Source: Bog-564 sp035509915 (GTDB lineage Bacteria > Actinomycetota > Acidimicrobiia > Acidimicrobiales > UBA8190). Taken from it: a stretch of 30,219 nucleotides of DNA. How positions within the stretch are numbered: the stretch's first letter is position 1; each line of letters begins with the position of its first letter. Under the pieces are notes generated by a model, which made no database searches, was not told the origin of the DNA, and was given only the letters and a program-made list of their open reading frames with translations. The position numbers and the translations under genes are program-made. Below, piece by piece: positions 22,319 to 30,219 of the stretch. Where the stretch lies: NCBI GenBank assembly GCA_035509915.1, contig DATKIB010000027.1, forward strand, positions 1 to 30,219. The letters run 5' to 3'.

Positions 22319-23170
22319 GTGACGCGAAAGTTGCGGACCCAGTCCCACCTCGATTCTGGGACCAACGCTCGCACGGAGTCGATATCATCAAACGGTTGTC
22401 GAAACCTTTCTCTGATCGTGGCTACGGTCGCGGCGACACTTCTCTGGGCTTCATGTAGCAATACTCCGGCCCACCAAAGTTCAGGATTCCATGCCGCGCA
22501 AGCTGCCGTATCTTATGACTCGTTGGCTCGCTCTTTTGCGCCCGCCGCATGGTGGGCTCTGTCTGATTCACCAGGCTCAGTAACGGCTGCGGACTCGTCA
22601 GATCATGGACATCGAGGCTCGACCTTTGGTGGAGTCGGATTCGGGTACCAGGGACCGTTCCCGGCGCAGTCTGAAGACGCGGCGGCCTTCTTCAACGGGT
22701 CGACCTCCGGAATCGAGACAAATTATCGACCGGGCTTCTCGGAGCTGAGCGTGGCTTGCTGGTTCAATGCGGAATCGACCGCAGATGGCGCCCTTGTTGT
22801 TACTGACAAGTCCTATAGCACCAAGCGGGGATTTCAGTTTGTGCTCGGTGGCCCAGGGAGTGTCTATTTCATTATAGGAACGGGTAGGAATTGGAAAGAG
22901 GTATCGTCAGGGGCGCCCCAAGGTTTTTGGGCGCAAGCTATCGCGACGTACAACGGCGCAACTCTACGACTTTATGTTGATGGCCTTGAGGAGGCTAGCG
23001 CGCGGCTTTCTGGGTCGATGCCAGCAGGACAGCGTGGAGTCGCAATAGGGTACGACCCCACGGGCACCTATCACGAATTCTATGGAGAACTCGCCCAAGT
23101 TCAGATTTTCAACTACGCACTGACGGCAACGCAAGTGTGGTCGCTATACGCTGCCGCCCAAAAGGTCTAA
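22319..23170 (+). CDS. LamG/concanavalin-like exported protein, possible lipoprotein
   Basis: This 283-aa protein has an N-terminal hydrophobic export segment (NLSLIVATVAATLLWASCS, residues 29-47) with a weak lipobox ending at C46. A LamG/concanavalin A-like jelly-roll domain follows from about residue 75: AWWALSDSPGSVTAADSSDHGHRG, FNGSTSGIETNYRPGFSELSVACWFNAES, VTDKSYSTKRGFQFVLGG, WAQAIATYNGATLRLYVDGLEEA and the final YGELAQVQIFNYALTATQVWSLY. Such domains bind carbohydrates on the cell surface or in secreted enzymes. The start (GTG 22319) is uncertain: the 28 residues before the hydrophobic segment are long for a signal. It stands among glycan genes and is convergent with the large membrane protein. 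Confidence 0.75.
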   Translation: MTRKLRTQSHLDSGTNARTESISSNGCRNLSLIVATVAATLLWASCSNTPAHQSSGFHAAQAAVSYDSLARSFAPAAWWALSDSPGSVTAADSSDHGHRGSTFGGVGFGYQGPFPAQSEDAAAFFNGSTSGIETNYRPGFSELSVACWFNAESTADGALVVTDKSYSTKRGFQFVLGGPGSVYFIIGTGRNWKEVSSGAPQGFWAQAIATYNGATLRLYVDGLEEASARLSGSMPAGQRGVAIGYDPTGTYHEFYGELAQVQIFNYALTATQVWSLYAAAQKV

Positions 23171-23183
23171 CTCGACCTCGGTC

Positions 23184-25823
23184 TCAGCGCGGCTCGCCAG
23201 GATTGCTAACTCTGATCCGTTGTTGGACCACCCGGATGCCAGCGAAGCTAATGACGGATAGGAAGGTCAAGAGTGTTAGAACCACTCCGTCACGTATTAA
23301 TCGGACGGGTTGATACGTCAACACAGCGCTATATCTGCCGTCGCCGGCGATTACCCATCCGTTTGCAAATCCATTTACCTCAACATGGTGAGCTATGGCC
23401 GAGCTGGACGAGCCGATCGGAGTAAGCGTCAGAGACCACCCGGAGTCGAACGCAATTGAGGAGACAAGAAAGCCGACACCCTGAATTCTAAACGCGATGG
23501 CGTTATTCCCTATTAAACCTATAGCGCCGACGGCGTGACGAGGCTGGCGTTGAATGCGATCAAGTTGTTCGCTCGGGAGAATGCCTGCTAACTCGTCCGT
23601 ACTCAATGGAGTCCAATCGCTCGACTCAACGGCAGAAGCCAGCGGGAGAGAACGAGAGAGACTGGGCACATCGAGAAGACTGGCTCCAGCGCCATTCGAA
23701 AACTCGGATCCGAGAAGTGCCTCAAACGCGGTGATGGGCAGGGAGGACATGCTCTTGACTGCGATCACCATCGGTGATTTAAGGCCCTGCCCCGTAGCAG
23801 GGGGTTTGGGAAGCTCAAAGTCGACCCATGGTCCAAAGTTCCGTAACAATAAGCTTGAATCATCCCGAAAATAGACGGTGGAAGCGGACGGGGATGGGCC
23901 TTCACCGTAAAGCGAATAGTCGTAGTCGAAGGGCACGAGTATGTCTGTCACGCCCAGCGACTGTAAGAAATTAACGAGAAGAGTCGGCTGAACGCCGTCC
24001 AACATTGCCTCATCGATGAGGTCTACCAGGCGTTGCCCATCGTTGGTCGGATTCGTGTCTCCGGCTAAGACGCGGCACTTAAGTAGTTGCTGAAAGACAT
24101 CCGATCCTCCTCGGTACCAAGGAAATGTTACATACGCGCTCTCTTCCCACTGAGGAAAAAATATCTCGCAATTTGGCCGCACTGCTGCTCGCACAAAGCT
24201 GGCAACATATCTCGGGGCAGAGAGCCCGTAGTATTCCGGAGCCGTGCCGGAACCGTAGCTATACACTGTCCCGAGAAAATTCCCAAAGATAGGGTATGAA
24301 ATACCCACCATGACGCCGGCGGCGGCCAGCGCGAGCAAGAGTCGGCTCATGGCCCCAACTCTTGTTGACCGATGAAGATTCGGGACAGCGCCGCGACTGA
24401 GTTGACCTGTGGTGTGGGTTCGCTTGGTCCACGCATCGAGCGATGCCGCCGCGAGTCCTATGAGCAACGCTAAGCCAAACCACCACAGACCAGCGAAACG
24501 TTCCCACGGACTGCGTAGCGATCCAGCGGCGGGTATGTGACGATAGACCCACAAGTACAGGTGGAGTGGGCCATGAAAGCCCGCCGAAAGGAAGAGTCCT
24601 ACAAGTGAGCAGGCGATTCCGGCCCAGGCCACGATGGGAGCGATTGCTCTCCTCACCAGAGCGGCGAGCAGCGCGACCTCAACTGGAATCAGGGTTAAGA
24701 GGATCATAACGGCGCCGTTGTATGAGGGTTCAAAGGGAAAATAGAGTTGACCCTGGAAACCCTGTCGCCATCCCCAGAAACCGAGGCCTCTTACCAAGTC
24801 AAGGAAATTCACTGGCGTGATTAGCTCTATCGGAGATGTGCTGTTGCTCTGCTGATTCAGTGCCGAGACTACGCTGGAGGCGTGTAGACCCGTTGGAATC
24901 AACCACCAAAGATTCGCACCAATCGTGATGCCTATCAGGCCGCACAGTCGGCAGAGGATCACACGATAATCCAAGAGCAGATGGCGTTGACGAGTCAGGT
25001 TGACAGCGGCCCAAATAGTCATCGGCACTATCACAAAGCCAACCGTGGCCATCGGGTTAGAGGAAGGTGTGCCGAGCATCAGAGCCGACACGAAGACGTA
25101 AATCCAGAAGCGCGGCCGGATACGAGCATCCTTTAGCAACATGTCAAGCAACAAGACGATGAGTGGTCCGATACCATAAGCAATGAGCTCGATGGGGTTG
25201 CCGTCGTGCCATTCGATAAGCACAAAGGGGTTGAACATGTACACGACGGCGCCGGCGAACGCACCGACCTCCGAGCCGAGCGTCCGTGAGAGCAATAACC
25301 ACATAGCGAGGCCGGACGAGCTGAGTATCGCAGCAAATAGGATTATTTCGGAGGCGCCTCGGGGTATCCCGATTGTCTGAAAGATCGCGAGCAGGGCGTA
25401 ATAGGGTATGTCAATTGGAAGGTATTGCAGACTGGGCCGACCACCTGTCCCCGCCGCGTTGAGCCAGCCGCTCCAGCTCGTGAGAAATGTCGATATCGGG
25501 CTGAAGGGCTGGTTGAAATCAGCACCCGAGATGACGTAGCCGGGGCGATACCAGATAACGGGGGGGATACAACCCAAGATCGTGACACCAATGACATATA
25601 GCGACGGTCTGTTGCGACGACGACCTGGATCCCAAGTGGGCCCAGCCTGTGCCACTGGCTTATTTCTACGCCGTCCCCTAGTCCACAGAGACTTCAAAAA
25701 GGCGGGTTCAGGATCACGAACCCCAGGATCCCAGGACCAACCGATGCGCCTTATGCGTTGGCTCGTAAGCTGGCTGGACGGTCCCACCTGGCGTTGACTA
25801 CTGAAGTCCCTCGGGCAACCCAA
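23184..25823 (-). CDS. Large GT-C-like membrane protein (AftD/YfhO-like)
   Basis: This 879-aa protein has about ten to twelve transmembrane helices in the first ~500 residues and a periplasmic-looking C-terminal region with one last helix (VVLTLLTFLSVISFAGI). The N-terminal loop GYVISGADFNQPFSPISTFLTSWSGWLNAAGTGG resembles the first extracytoplasmic loop of GT-C glycosyltransferases, where an acidic residue is catalytic. AGSLRSPWERFAGLWWFGLALLIGLAAA and the tail VNGFANGWVIAGDGRYSAVLTYQPVRLIR recall arabinofuranosyltransferase AftD and YfhO-like proteins. It probably moves a sugar from a polyprenyl-phosphate donor outside the membrane. GTG 25655 is an alternative start. It is the last gene of the minus-strand glycan operon. 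Confidence 0.7.
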   Translation of the reverse strand: MGCPRDFSSQRQVGPSSQLTSQRIRRIGWSWDPGVRDPEPAFLKSLWTRGRRRNKPVAQAGPTWDPGRRRNRPSLYVIGVTILGCIPPVIWYRPGYVISGADFNQPFSPISTFLTSWSGWLNAAGTGGRPSLQYLPIDIPYYALLAIFQTIGIPRGASEIILFAAILSSSGLAMWLLLSRTLGSEVGAFAGAVVYMFNPFVLIEWHDGNPIELIAYGIGPLIVLLLDMLLKDARIRPRFWIYVFVSALMLGTPSSNPMATVGFVIVPMTIWAAVNLTRQRHLLLDYRVILCRLCGLIGITIGANLWWLIPTGLHASSVVSALNQQSNSTSPIELITPVNFLDLVRGLGFWGWRQGFQGQLYFPFEPSYNGAVMILLTLIPVEVALLAALVRRAIAPIVAWAGIACSLVGLFLSAGFHGPLHLYLWVYRHIPAAGSLRSPWERFAGLWWFGLALLIGLAAASLDAWTKRTHTTGQLSRGAVPNLHRSTRVGAMSRLLLALAAAGVMVGISYPIFGNFLGTVYSYGSGTAPEYYGLSAPRYVASFVRAAVRPNCEIFFPQWEESAYVTFPWYRGGSDVFQQLLKCRVLAGDTNPTNDGQRLVDLIDEAMLDGVQPTLLVNFLQSLGVTDILVPFDYDYSLYGEGPSPSASTVYFRDDSSLLLRNFGPWVDFELPKPPATGQGLKSPMVIAVKSMSSLPITAFEALLGSEFSNGAGASLLDVPSLSRSLPLASAVESSDWTPLSTDELAGILPSEQLDRIQRQPRHAVGAIGLIGNNAIAFRIQGVGFLVSSIAFDSGWSLTLTPIGSSSSAIAHHVEVNGFANGWVIAGDGRYSAVLTYQPVRLIRDGVVLTLLTFLSVISFAGIRVVQQRIRVSNPGEPR

Positions 25824-25921
25824 ATGAGGACCTTGGATTGACGCTAAGGCAAAAGTCCGTTCCCGCAGACACTCTTCCAGAGAAGTAGAACACAGTAAAG
25901 GCGCGACTGCACTTCAATGCA

Positions 25922-26929
25922 TCAGCGACGTGTCAGTTGGCCGCGGTCGGGAGCGCCGATTGCCACCTGGTCGAAGATCCACGAGTACGTCCTCTCCAAT
26001 CCCTCCTCGAGAGAGATGCTGGGCTCCCATCCCAGCTCAGCGCGGACACGAGAATTGTCGCTGGTGCGCCCGCGGACTCCTTGAGGAGCGTCAGGCTTGT
26101 AACGTCGCTTTAGACGAACGCCTGCGATCGTCTCCACGATGTCAACCAACTCATTAATCGAGATGAGTCGTGAACTCCCTATATTGATCGGGTCCGAATA
26201 TCCGCTCTGCGCCAGCCGAAGGCTTCCGTCGATGCAGTCATCAATGTACATAAAGCTTCGGCCTTGCTGGCCGTCCCCCCAGATTTCGATCTCGTAGTTA
26301 CCGCTCAACTTTGCTTGGGCAACCTTCCTGCATATTGCCGCGGGGGCTTTCTCTCGACCGCCGTCCCACGTTCCGAACGGACCGTAGACGTTGTGGTAGC
26401 GAGCGACTCGAACCTGAAGGCCCAGTTCGTCCAGGTAGTGACGGCACATGCGTTCTGAGAAGAGTTTCTCCCAACCGTAACCATCCTCTGGTAGGGCCGG
26501 ATAAGCATCTTCTTCGCGTAGTCCTGGTGTCACTGGGTTCTCTTGGAGGGCGCCGTTGTAAACGCATGCCGATGACGAGAAGAAGTAGCAATGAGCACCA
26601 GCGTTCGCGGCCGCATCAAGGAGGTGTGTGTTGATGAGGACCGATCGCATGCAATTAACCCTGTGCATCTCGATATAACCCATGCCCCCCATGTCCGACG
26701 CGAAGTTGAAGACAATGGACATGTCCTGACTGACAGCCGTGCAATTGTCCGCGGACCGCAGATCACTCACGATACATTCAACGTCGTCAAACCGCTGATA
26801 CCAATCCTCGTACGACTTGGAGTCAACCGCCCTGATCGTGGCGCCCAACCTTCGCAACTCGCCCACTAGGTGGCCCCCTATGAAGCCACCGGCACCAGCG
26901 ACGAGAACACGTCCCGTTGAGTTCCACAC
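25922..26929 (-). CDS. GDP-mannose 3,5-epimerase-like extended SDR
   Basis: This 335-aa NAD-dependent sugar-nucleotide epimerase has the Rossmann motif GAGGFIG (residues 12-18). The characteristic ASDMGGMGYIEMHR (77-90), SSSACVYN with C122, YGWEK with Y151 and K155, HNVYGPFGTWDGGREKAPAAICRK with K194, and WGDGQQGRSFMYIDD follow. The distances C122 to Y151 (29) and K155 to K194 (39) equal those I recall for plant GDP-mannose 3,5-epimerase (C145, Y174, K178, K217). So it likely makes GDP-L-galactose or GDP-L-gulose from GDP-mannose, feeding the neighbouring glycosyltransferases. The start codon is GTG 26929. Bacterial homologues occur in exopolysaccharide loci; the exact product is inferred. 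Confidence 0.85.
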   Translation of the reverse strand: MWNSTGRVLVAGAGGFIGGHLVGELRRLGATIRAVDSKSYEDWYQRFDDVECIVSDLRSADNCTAVSQDMSIVFNFASDMGGMGYIEMHRVNCMRSVLINTHLLDAAANAGAHCYFFSSSACVYNGALQENPVTPGLREEDAYPALPEDGYGWEKLFSERMCRHYLDELGLQVRVARYHNVYGPFGTWDGGREKAPAAICRKVAQAKLSGNYEIEIWGDGQQGRSFMYIDDCIDGSLRLAQSGYSDPINIGSSRLISINELVDIVETIAGVRLKRRYKPDAPQGVRGRTSDNSRVRAELGWEPSISLEEGLERTYSWIFDQVAIGAPDRGQLTRR

Positions 26930-27016
26930 GCCGCGTTATCCTTTCCGTCCTCTAGACCTTCAAACGAAGTGCTGGTCACACCACACCGTGGGTCTGTTGC
27001 ATTAAGCCTTCCGCCC

Positions 27017-28081
27017 TTAAGGAGGGTTATGCAAGTCGCGTTCCGAGTCGAGAGTCCTTGTGATGAGACCATAAATGAAATTGACGCCGTACCAAAGGTG
27101 GTGTGCCAGTAGGACGACGGGGAAGAGGATGGCTCTCATGCCGACGTCCTTGATTGCCAGCCCTGCCAAGGCCATCCAGAGTCCCGCGAGAATCCCCAGG
27201 GTCAGAAGGGGCTGTCGAATCGCTCCAATTGCGGCGAGCCCAACGCCAATAGGGAAACTGACAGCGATCAAAGTTGGGGCGAAATACATACCACGCAGCG
27301 AAGAAGCATCTCTCCGACGAACGAAGTAACCTCGGTGGCGACCAACATTTCCCACCTGACGAAGATGGTGTCTCGGCGGCCTACGATAATGGTAGACGAC
27401 AGCATCCGGGGTATAGCCCAGTCTGAAACCCTGGGAGCGGAGTCGGGTGCACAGGTCTGTGTCCTCGCCGCCGTAGAAGCTCGAGTTCCAACCTCCAACT
27501 GCGTCGATGCATTCACTCTTGACGATGAAATTATAAGCCGGGACTTCGTTGACAACGCGAGCGGGGCTGTGCGCTACGAACCGGTAACGCAATGGCCCGG
27601 AGCCGAGGATCGAACCGTATACGGCGCCGCTTAGTCTCTCTCGCCAGTTGCTGTCATTGGGGGTAAGGCCAGGGCCACCAACTCCGTCAACTCGGAGATC
27701 GCGGATGGCCTCCAGTGCTCTGTCAATCCAGTCGAACTCGGGAAACGCATCATCGTCGATATATGCCAGGAAGTGCCCGCGCGCGATGGAGCGCCCAATG
27801 TCCCGCTTGATCGCTGGAGACGTGTCACTGCTCGACCCGGTCACGATGAGCGCGGCGTCGCGCGGGACTTCGTCGATCGGCCTGTCTGACACGACAATAA
27901 CCTCCACTGACGACGACTGGCGCAGTTCCAGACACCTCGTAACCGATCTTGCCGACCTTTCACCCCAACGGTGAAGTGGAATGATGATCGACACCTCGGG
28001 AACCTCGGTCATTGCGCCACTCGAGTCGAAAGAACGCCAAGGTAGGACCGCATTCTTGTTCGCGCTAGTGGGTCCACTCAT
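27017..28081 (-). CDS. Family 2 glycosyltransferase with C-terminal membrane helices
   Basis: This 354-aa GT-A enzyme has the N-terminal strand VSIIIPLHRWGERS, VEVIVVSDRP, the metal-binding D-D-D at residues 109-111 (AYIDDDAF), VDGVGGPGLTP, and the catalytic-base region GGWNSSFYGGEDTDLCTRLRSQGFRLGYTPDAVVYHYRR (E206-D207). Two or three hydrophobic segments follow (APTLIAVSFPIGVGLAAIGA, LTLGILAGLWMALAG, ILFPVVLLAHHLWYGV), anchoring it to the membrane. It probably adds a sugar to a lipid-linked glycan. ATG 28081 overlaps the stop of the preceding GT4 gene (ATGA), so the start is supported by coupling; ATG 28012 is a second option. The epimerase gene begins 87 bases downstream. Confidence 0.88.
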   Translation of the reverse strand: MSGPTSANKNAVLPWRSFDSSGAMTEVPEVSIIIPLHRWGERSARSVTRCLELRQSSSVEVIVVSDRPIDEVPRDAALIVTGSSSDTSPAIKRDIGRSIARGHFLAYIDDDAFPEFDWIDRALEAIRDLRVDGVGGPGLTPNDSNWRERLSGAVYGSILGSGPLRYRFVAHSPARVVNEVPAYNFIVKSECIDAVGGWNSSFYGGEDTDLCTRLRSQGFRLGYTPDAVVYHYRRPPRHHLRQVGNVGRHRGYFVRRRDASSLRGMYFAPTLIAVSFPIGVGLAAIGAIRQPLLTLGILAGLWMALAGLAIKDVGMRAILFPVVLLAHHLWYGVNFIYGLITRTLDSERDLHNPP

Positions 28082-29361
28082 AGTTGATGTGCTCTCTCAC
28101 GCGACGACGATCCGTGCACTGAGAATCGGGCAACGAGGCCTGGCGGACGGTCGTTTGGAGTGCTTTCGGGAGTGTGACCGAACTCCGGTCCGAGGGCGTC
28201 AGCGAAGATTGAATCCCAGCCAAGGCCGCGAACAAATTCAATTGCCCTTTCCCGTCGTCGAACCAGGGATTCGTCATCCTCGAGCAAAAGAGTGGTGACA
28301 GCAGCAGCAAGACTCTGGGGTTCTGCAGGTACTACACACCCACACCCGTGGCTCTCGATCTGCCTGGCAATGACAGGAACACGCGAGATGACAACTGGTA
28401 AGCCTGCGGCAAGATAATTCTTGACCTTCCCCGGATCGGCATACGCAGTGTAGTTGTCCACGGACTCAAGGTATGGGGCTAAGCCGATTGAAGATGACGC
28501 AAGAATCTGCAAGACCTCCGATTCGTCTGGCACATACCCAAGAAAGCTGACGCGATCCGTAACCCCATACTTGCCCACCAATCGGCGAAGTTGCTCCTCA
28601 AACGGACCGCTTCCCACGACCGCGAGCTCAACGTCAGTAACGTTCTGGGCTATCAGAGGCAAGGCCGCAATAACGTGCTGGAGCCCTTGCTTCTCGAGGA
28701 GATGTCCCATGAATACGAGGCGGTGCCGGTTCCGATCGGCCTTCGGAAGCTCCGCGAGCAGCGACGAGGCGATGCCAGTTTGCACTGTCTTGGAGCGCGC
28801 TACAACGCCTTCACGGATCAAGCTGGGCAACCATCCGGGCCACCGCCCTTTATTCATGGCCTCGGCGGTGTTCCACGTCTCGTCCGCTAGCAGGGCAGCG
28901 GTTCGGTCAGTGACGTGGTAGACAACGTCGAGGCCAACGCTCTCAAATCGCTTTGGCGACCAGTCGATCGCGTAAAAGACGACCTTATTTACGACTCGGA
29001 TGGCGCGTAAGAAGATTCCTATCACTGCGTTGAGAGCATCGACACCGCAGTACAGATCGGCATGGCCGACCAGACGCCGCGTCCATAAAGCTGTGAGAGC
29101 AGCGTCAACGCCATAACGAACCACCTCTGGCACACTGGTGGTGTGTTGTCCGACCTGAACGATTGACCCAGATCGGTATAGCCGGAATGACGAAGCGCTA
29201 GGGCGGGCGTGCTCGAGAGGATGGTCAATCGCCAAAACCGTCGCGACTCTCTTTACGAGGTAGCCTTCTAGGTGATTGGCCGCTCCCAGACCTCGTACAT
29301 GTGTAACGATTACGGCCGTATAGGGCGAAGGGGACGCACGATGTCGTGACCTCATCACCAT
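28078..29361 (-). CDS. Family 4-type (GT-B) glycosyltransferase
   Basis: This 427-aa retaining glycosyltransferase of the GT1/GT4 fold has an N-terminal acceptor domain with VVNKVVFYAIDWSPKRFES and YHVTDRTAALLADETWN. Its C-terminal donor domain begins HRLVFMGHLLEKQGLQHVIAALPLIA, includes ELAVVGSGPFEEQLRRL, RVSFLGYVPDESEVLQILASSSIGLAPY, and the nucleotide-binding DNYTAYADPGKVKNYLAAGLPVVISRVP with an E-x7-E-like region in place. The ~45 C-terminal residues are Arg/Pro-rich and seem outside the fold. ATG 29361 overlaps the end of the upstream GT2 gene by 7 bases; ATG 29355 is an alternative. Translational coupling in the operon is likely. The donor sugar cannot be named. Confidence 0.87.
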   Translation of the reverse strand: MVMRSRHRASPSPYTAVIVTHVRGLGAANHLEGYLVKRVATVLAIDHPLEHARPSASSFRLYRSGSIVQVGQHTTSVPEVVRYGVDAALTALWTRRLVGHADLYCGVDALNAVIGIFLRAIRVVNKVVFYAIDWSPKRFESVGLDVVYHVTDRTAALLADETWNTAEAMNKGRWPGWLPSLIREGVVARSKTVQTGIASSLLAELPKADRNRHRLVFMGHLLEKQGLQHVIAALPLIAQNVTDVELAVVGSGPFEEQLRRLVGKYGVTDRVSFLGYVPDESEVLQILASSSIGLAPYLESVDNYTAYADPGKVKNYLAAGLPVVISRVPVIARQIESHGCGCVVPAEPQSLAAAVTTLLLEDDESLVRRRERAIEFVRGLGWDSIFADALGPEFGHTPESTPNDRPPGLVARFSVHGSSSRERAHQL

Positions 29362-30219
29362 CGAACCTTCTCTCGGTCGAAAGGACGAGTACCGACTCGT
29401 CCAACTACCACCCTGATAGCTTCAACGCCATATGTAAAGGCGATTACCGGGCAAAGGATAGGGTGGAGAAGCCACGCACGATCACGTCGGTGCAGGTAGC
29501 CTCGGAATGCTTGAATGAGAGTAGGCGCGATCAAGACCGAATAGAGCACGAACTTCACGATTCCTATCCATCCGAGGGCCTCGTATGGATAGGTTCGGTG
29601 GCCCGTGTGCCTAAAATGGAAAAAGTCCTGGACTTTCAGACGGGATTTAGCAACAAAGCTTGAGAAGGAGCTGGCGTAATAGTGGGCAACTGCAATGGGA
29701 GCTCGCGCGACCCTTAGGCGAGAATCCATCCAAAGGTCTTGCGTAAAGTCCAGATGGAACAAGTAGTCGCCTTCTATGCGATCAAGAATCGTGGCCCGTC
29801 TAAAGGCGCATCCGTTGGAACCCATTGTTGGTAACACGGCCCGTGAATCCTCCGGACCCGGCGGCTGAATTTCGAGGTATCCCTCTCGTTGAATGGAGCG
29901 TATAGGGAGGTCGGTCCATCTCTTTGTCAGGTAAGAGTAGTGGCTGTAATTGCCCATGAAGAGATTGAGTGGGTCGGTCATCCCTAGCAATGCACAGTAT
30001 CGGTCGATGACAGTAAGTCCTGCAGCCTCCACGTCCCAATAGAGTGGCTCGCAGGCCACAACGCGTGGGTCTTCGAATGCTTTGAGCATACGGCCGAGCC
30101 AATCATCACCAACCAGTCTGTTATCGGCGTCAAGAAAGACGACCAATTCGCCTCGGGCGAGACGAACACCTAAGGCTCGGGCCGCTTCGGTCGAACGAAG
30201 CGGATTACTCAGTATCCGC
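29355..30219 (-). CDS. Family 2 glycosyltransferase, C-terminal part (5' end beyond window)
   Basis: This frame stays open to the right edge of the window, so the gene is truncated there. The visible ~287 residues start inside the GT-A domain: SNPLRSTEAARALGVRLARG (from about 30209), then VVFLDADNRL with the DxD metal site, and WLGRMLKAF. LPTMGSNGCAFRRATI and FTQDLWMDSRLRVARAPIAVAHYY correspond to the acceptor and catalytic regions. Two hydrophobic helices (WIGIVKFVLYSVLIAPTLIQAF and LLHPILCPVIAFTYGVEA) anchor the C-terminus. An internal TTG at 30146 is not the start. It begins the part of the glycan operon seen here, overlapping the next gene by 7 bases. Confidence 0.85.
   Translation of the reverse strand, partial: RILSNPLRSTEAARALGVRLARGELVVFLDADNRLVGDDWLGRMLKAFEDPRVVACEPLYWDVEAAGLTVIDRYCALLGMTDPLNLFMGNYSHYSYLTKRWTDLPIRSIQREGYLEIQPPGPEDSRAVLPTMGSNGCAFRRATILDRIEGDYLFHLDFTQDLWMDSRLRVARAPIAVAHYYASSFSSFVAKSRLKVQDFFHFRHTGHRTYPYEALGWIGIVKFVLYSVLIAPTLIQAFRGYLHRRDRAWLLHPILCPVIAFTYGVEAIRVVVGRVGTRPFDREKVRW

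Noticed and set aside
21948..22322. 124-aa plus-strand open frame overlapping the FkbM-like stop
   Set aside because: No recognisable domain, no ribosome-binding site and irregular composition; recorded only as a gap.

Overview
The window looks like a chromosomal segment of a high-GC actinobacterium, possibly from a little-studied lineage related to Acidimicrobiia or other soil and aquatic actinobacteria. This is inferred from the GC-rich codon use, an F420-type luciferase-like oxidoreductase, a mycothiol-dependent maleylpyruvate-isomerase-like protein, many GTG starts, and several genes whose start codon lies 6-7 bases after a -10-like box (leaderless mRNAs). No rRNA, tRNA or CRISPR array was seen, and species cannot be assigned.

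Bases 1-5200 (plus strand) hold the 3' end of a D-2-hydroxyacid dehydrogenase, a tightly overlapped NitT/TauT-type ABC importer (ATPase, permease, binding protein), a TesB-like thioesterase and a YncE-like propeller lipoprotein. Bases 5231-7822 hold a SixA-type phosphatase (minus) and a receiver-only response regulator followed by a soluble PAS histidine kinase (plus). A strong 46-base hairpin and a Phd/PIN toxin-antitoxin pair with a palindromic operator follow (7945-8760).

Bases 8801-13181 form the most interesting metabolic unit. A minus-strand operon runs from a phosphonate-monoester-hydrolase-like sulfatase-fold enzyme, to an FAD oxidoreductase of the phosphonate-associated HpnW/PbfD type, to an F420-type oxidoreductase. 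A phosphonatase-like HAD hydrolase diverges from it. Read together they suggest: phosphonate ester to free (N-substituted) aminophosphonate, to phosphonoacetaldehyde-like aldehyde, to C-P cleavage and phosphate release. This is inference from family and context.

Bases 13243-19524 are housekeeping and stress genes: a small HTH protein, an ABM-domain protein, two SAM methyltransferases, a DHA2-type MFS exporter divergent from its likely HxlR regulator with interlocked leaderless promoters, an MDMPI-fold protein, a heptad-repeat membrane-anchored coiled-coil protein, and an SDR.

From about 19860 to the right edge the composition drops visibly in GC and the content changes to surface-polysaccharide genes. 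There are two FkbM-like or island-type methyltransferases flanking an eroded IS3-type transposase fragment, a LamG-domain putative lipoprotein, and a minus-strand operon of GT2, GT4, GT2, a GDP-mannose 3,5-epimerase-like enzyme and a large GT-C-like membrane protein. This part looks like a horizontally acquired glycan locus and continues beyond the window.
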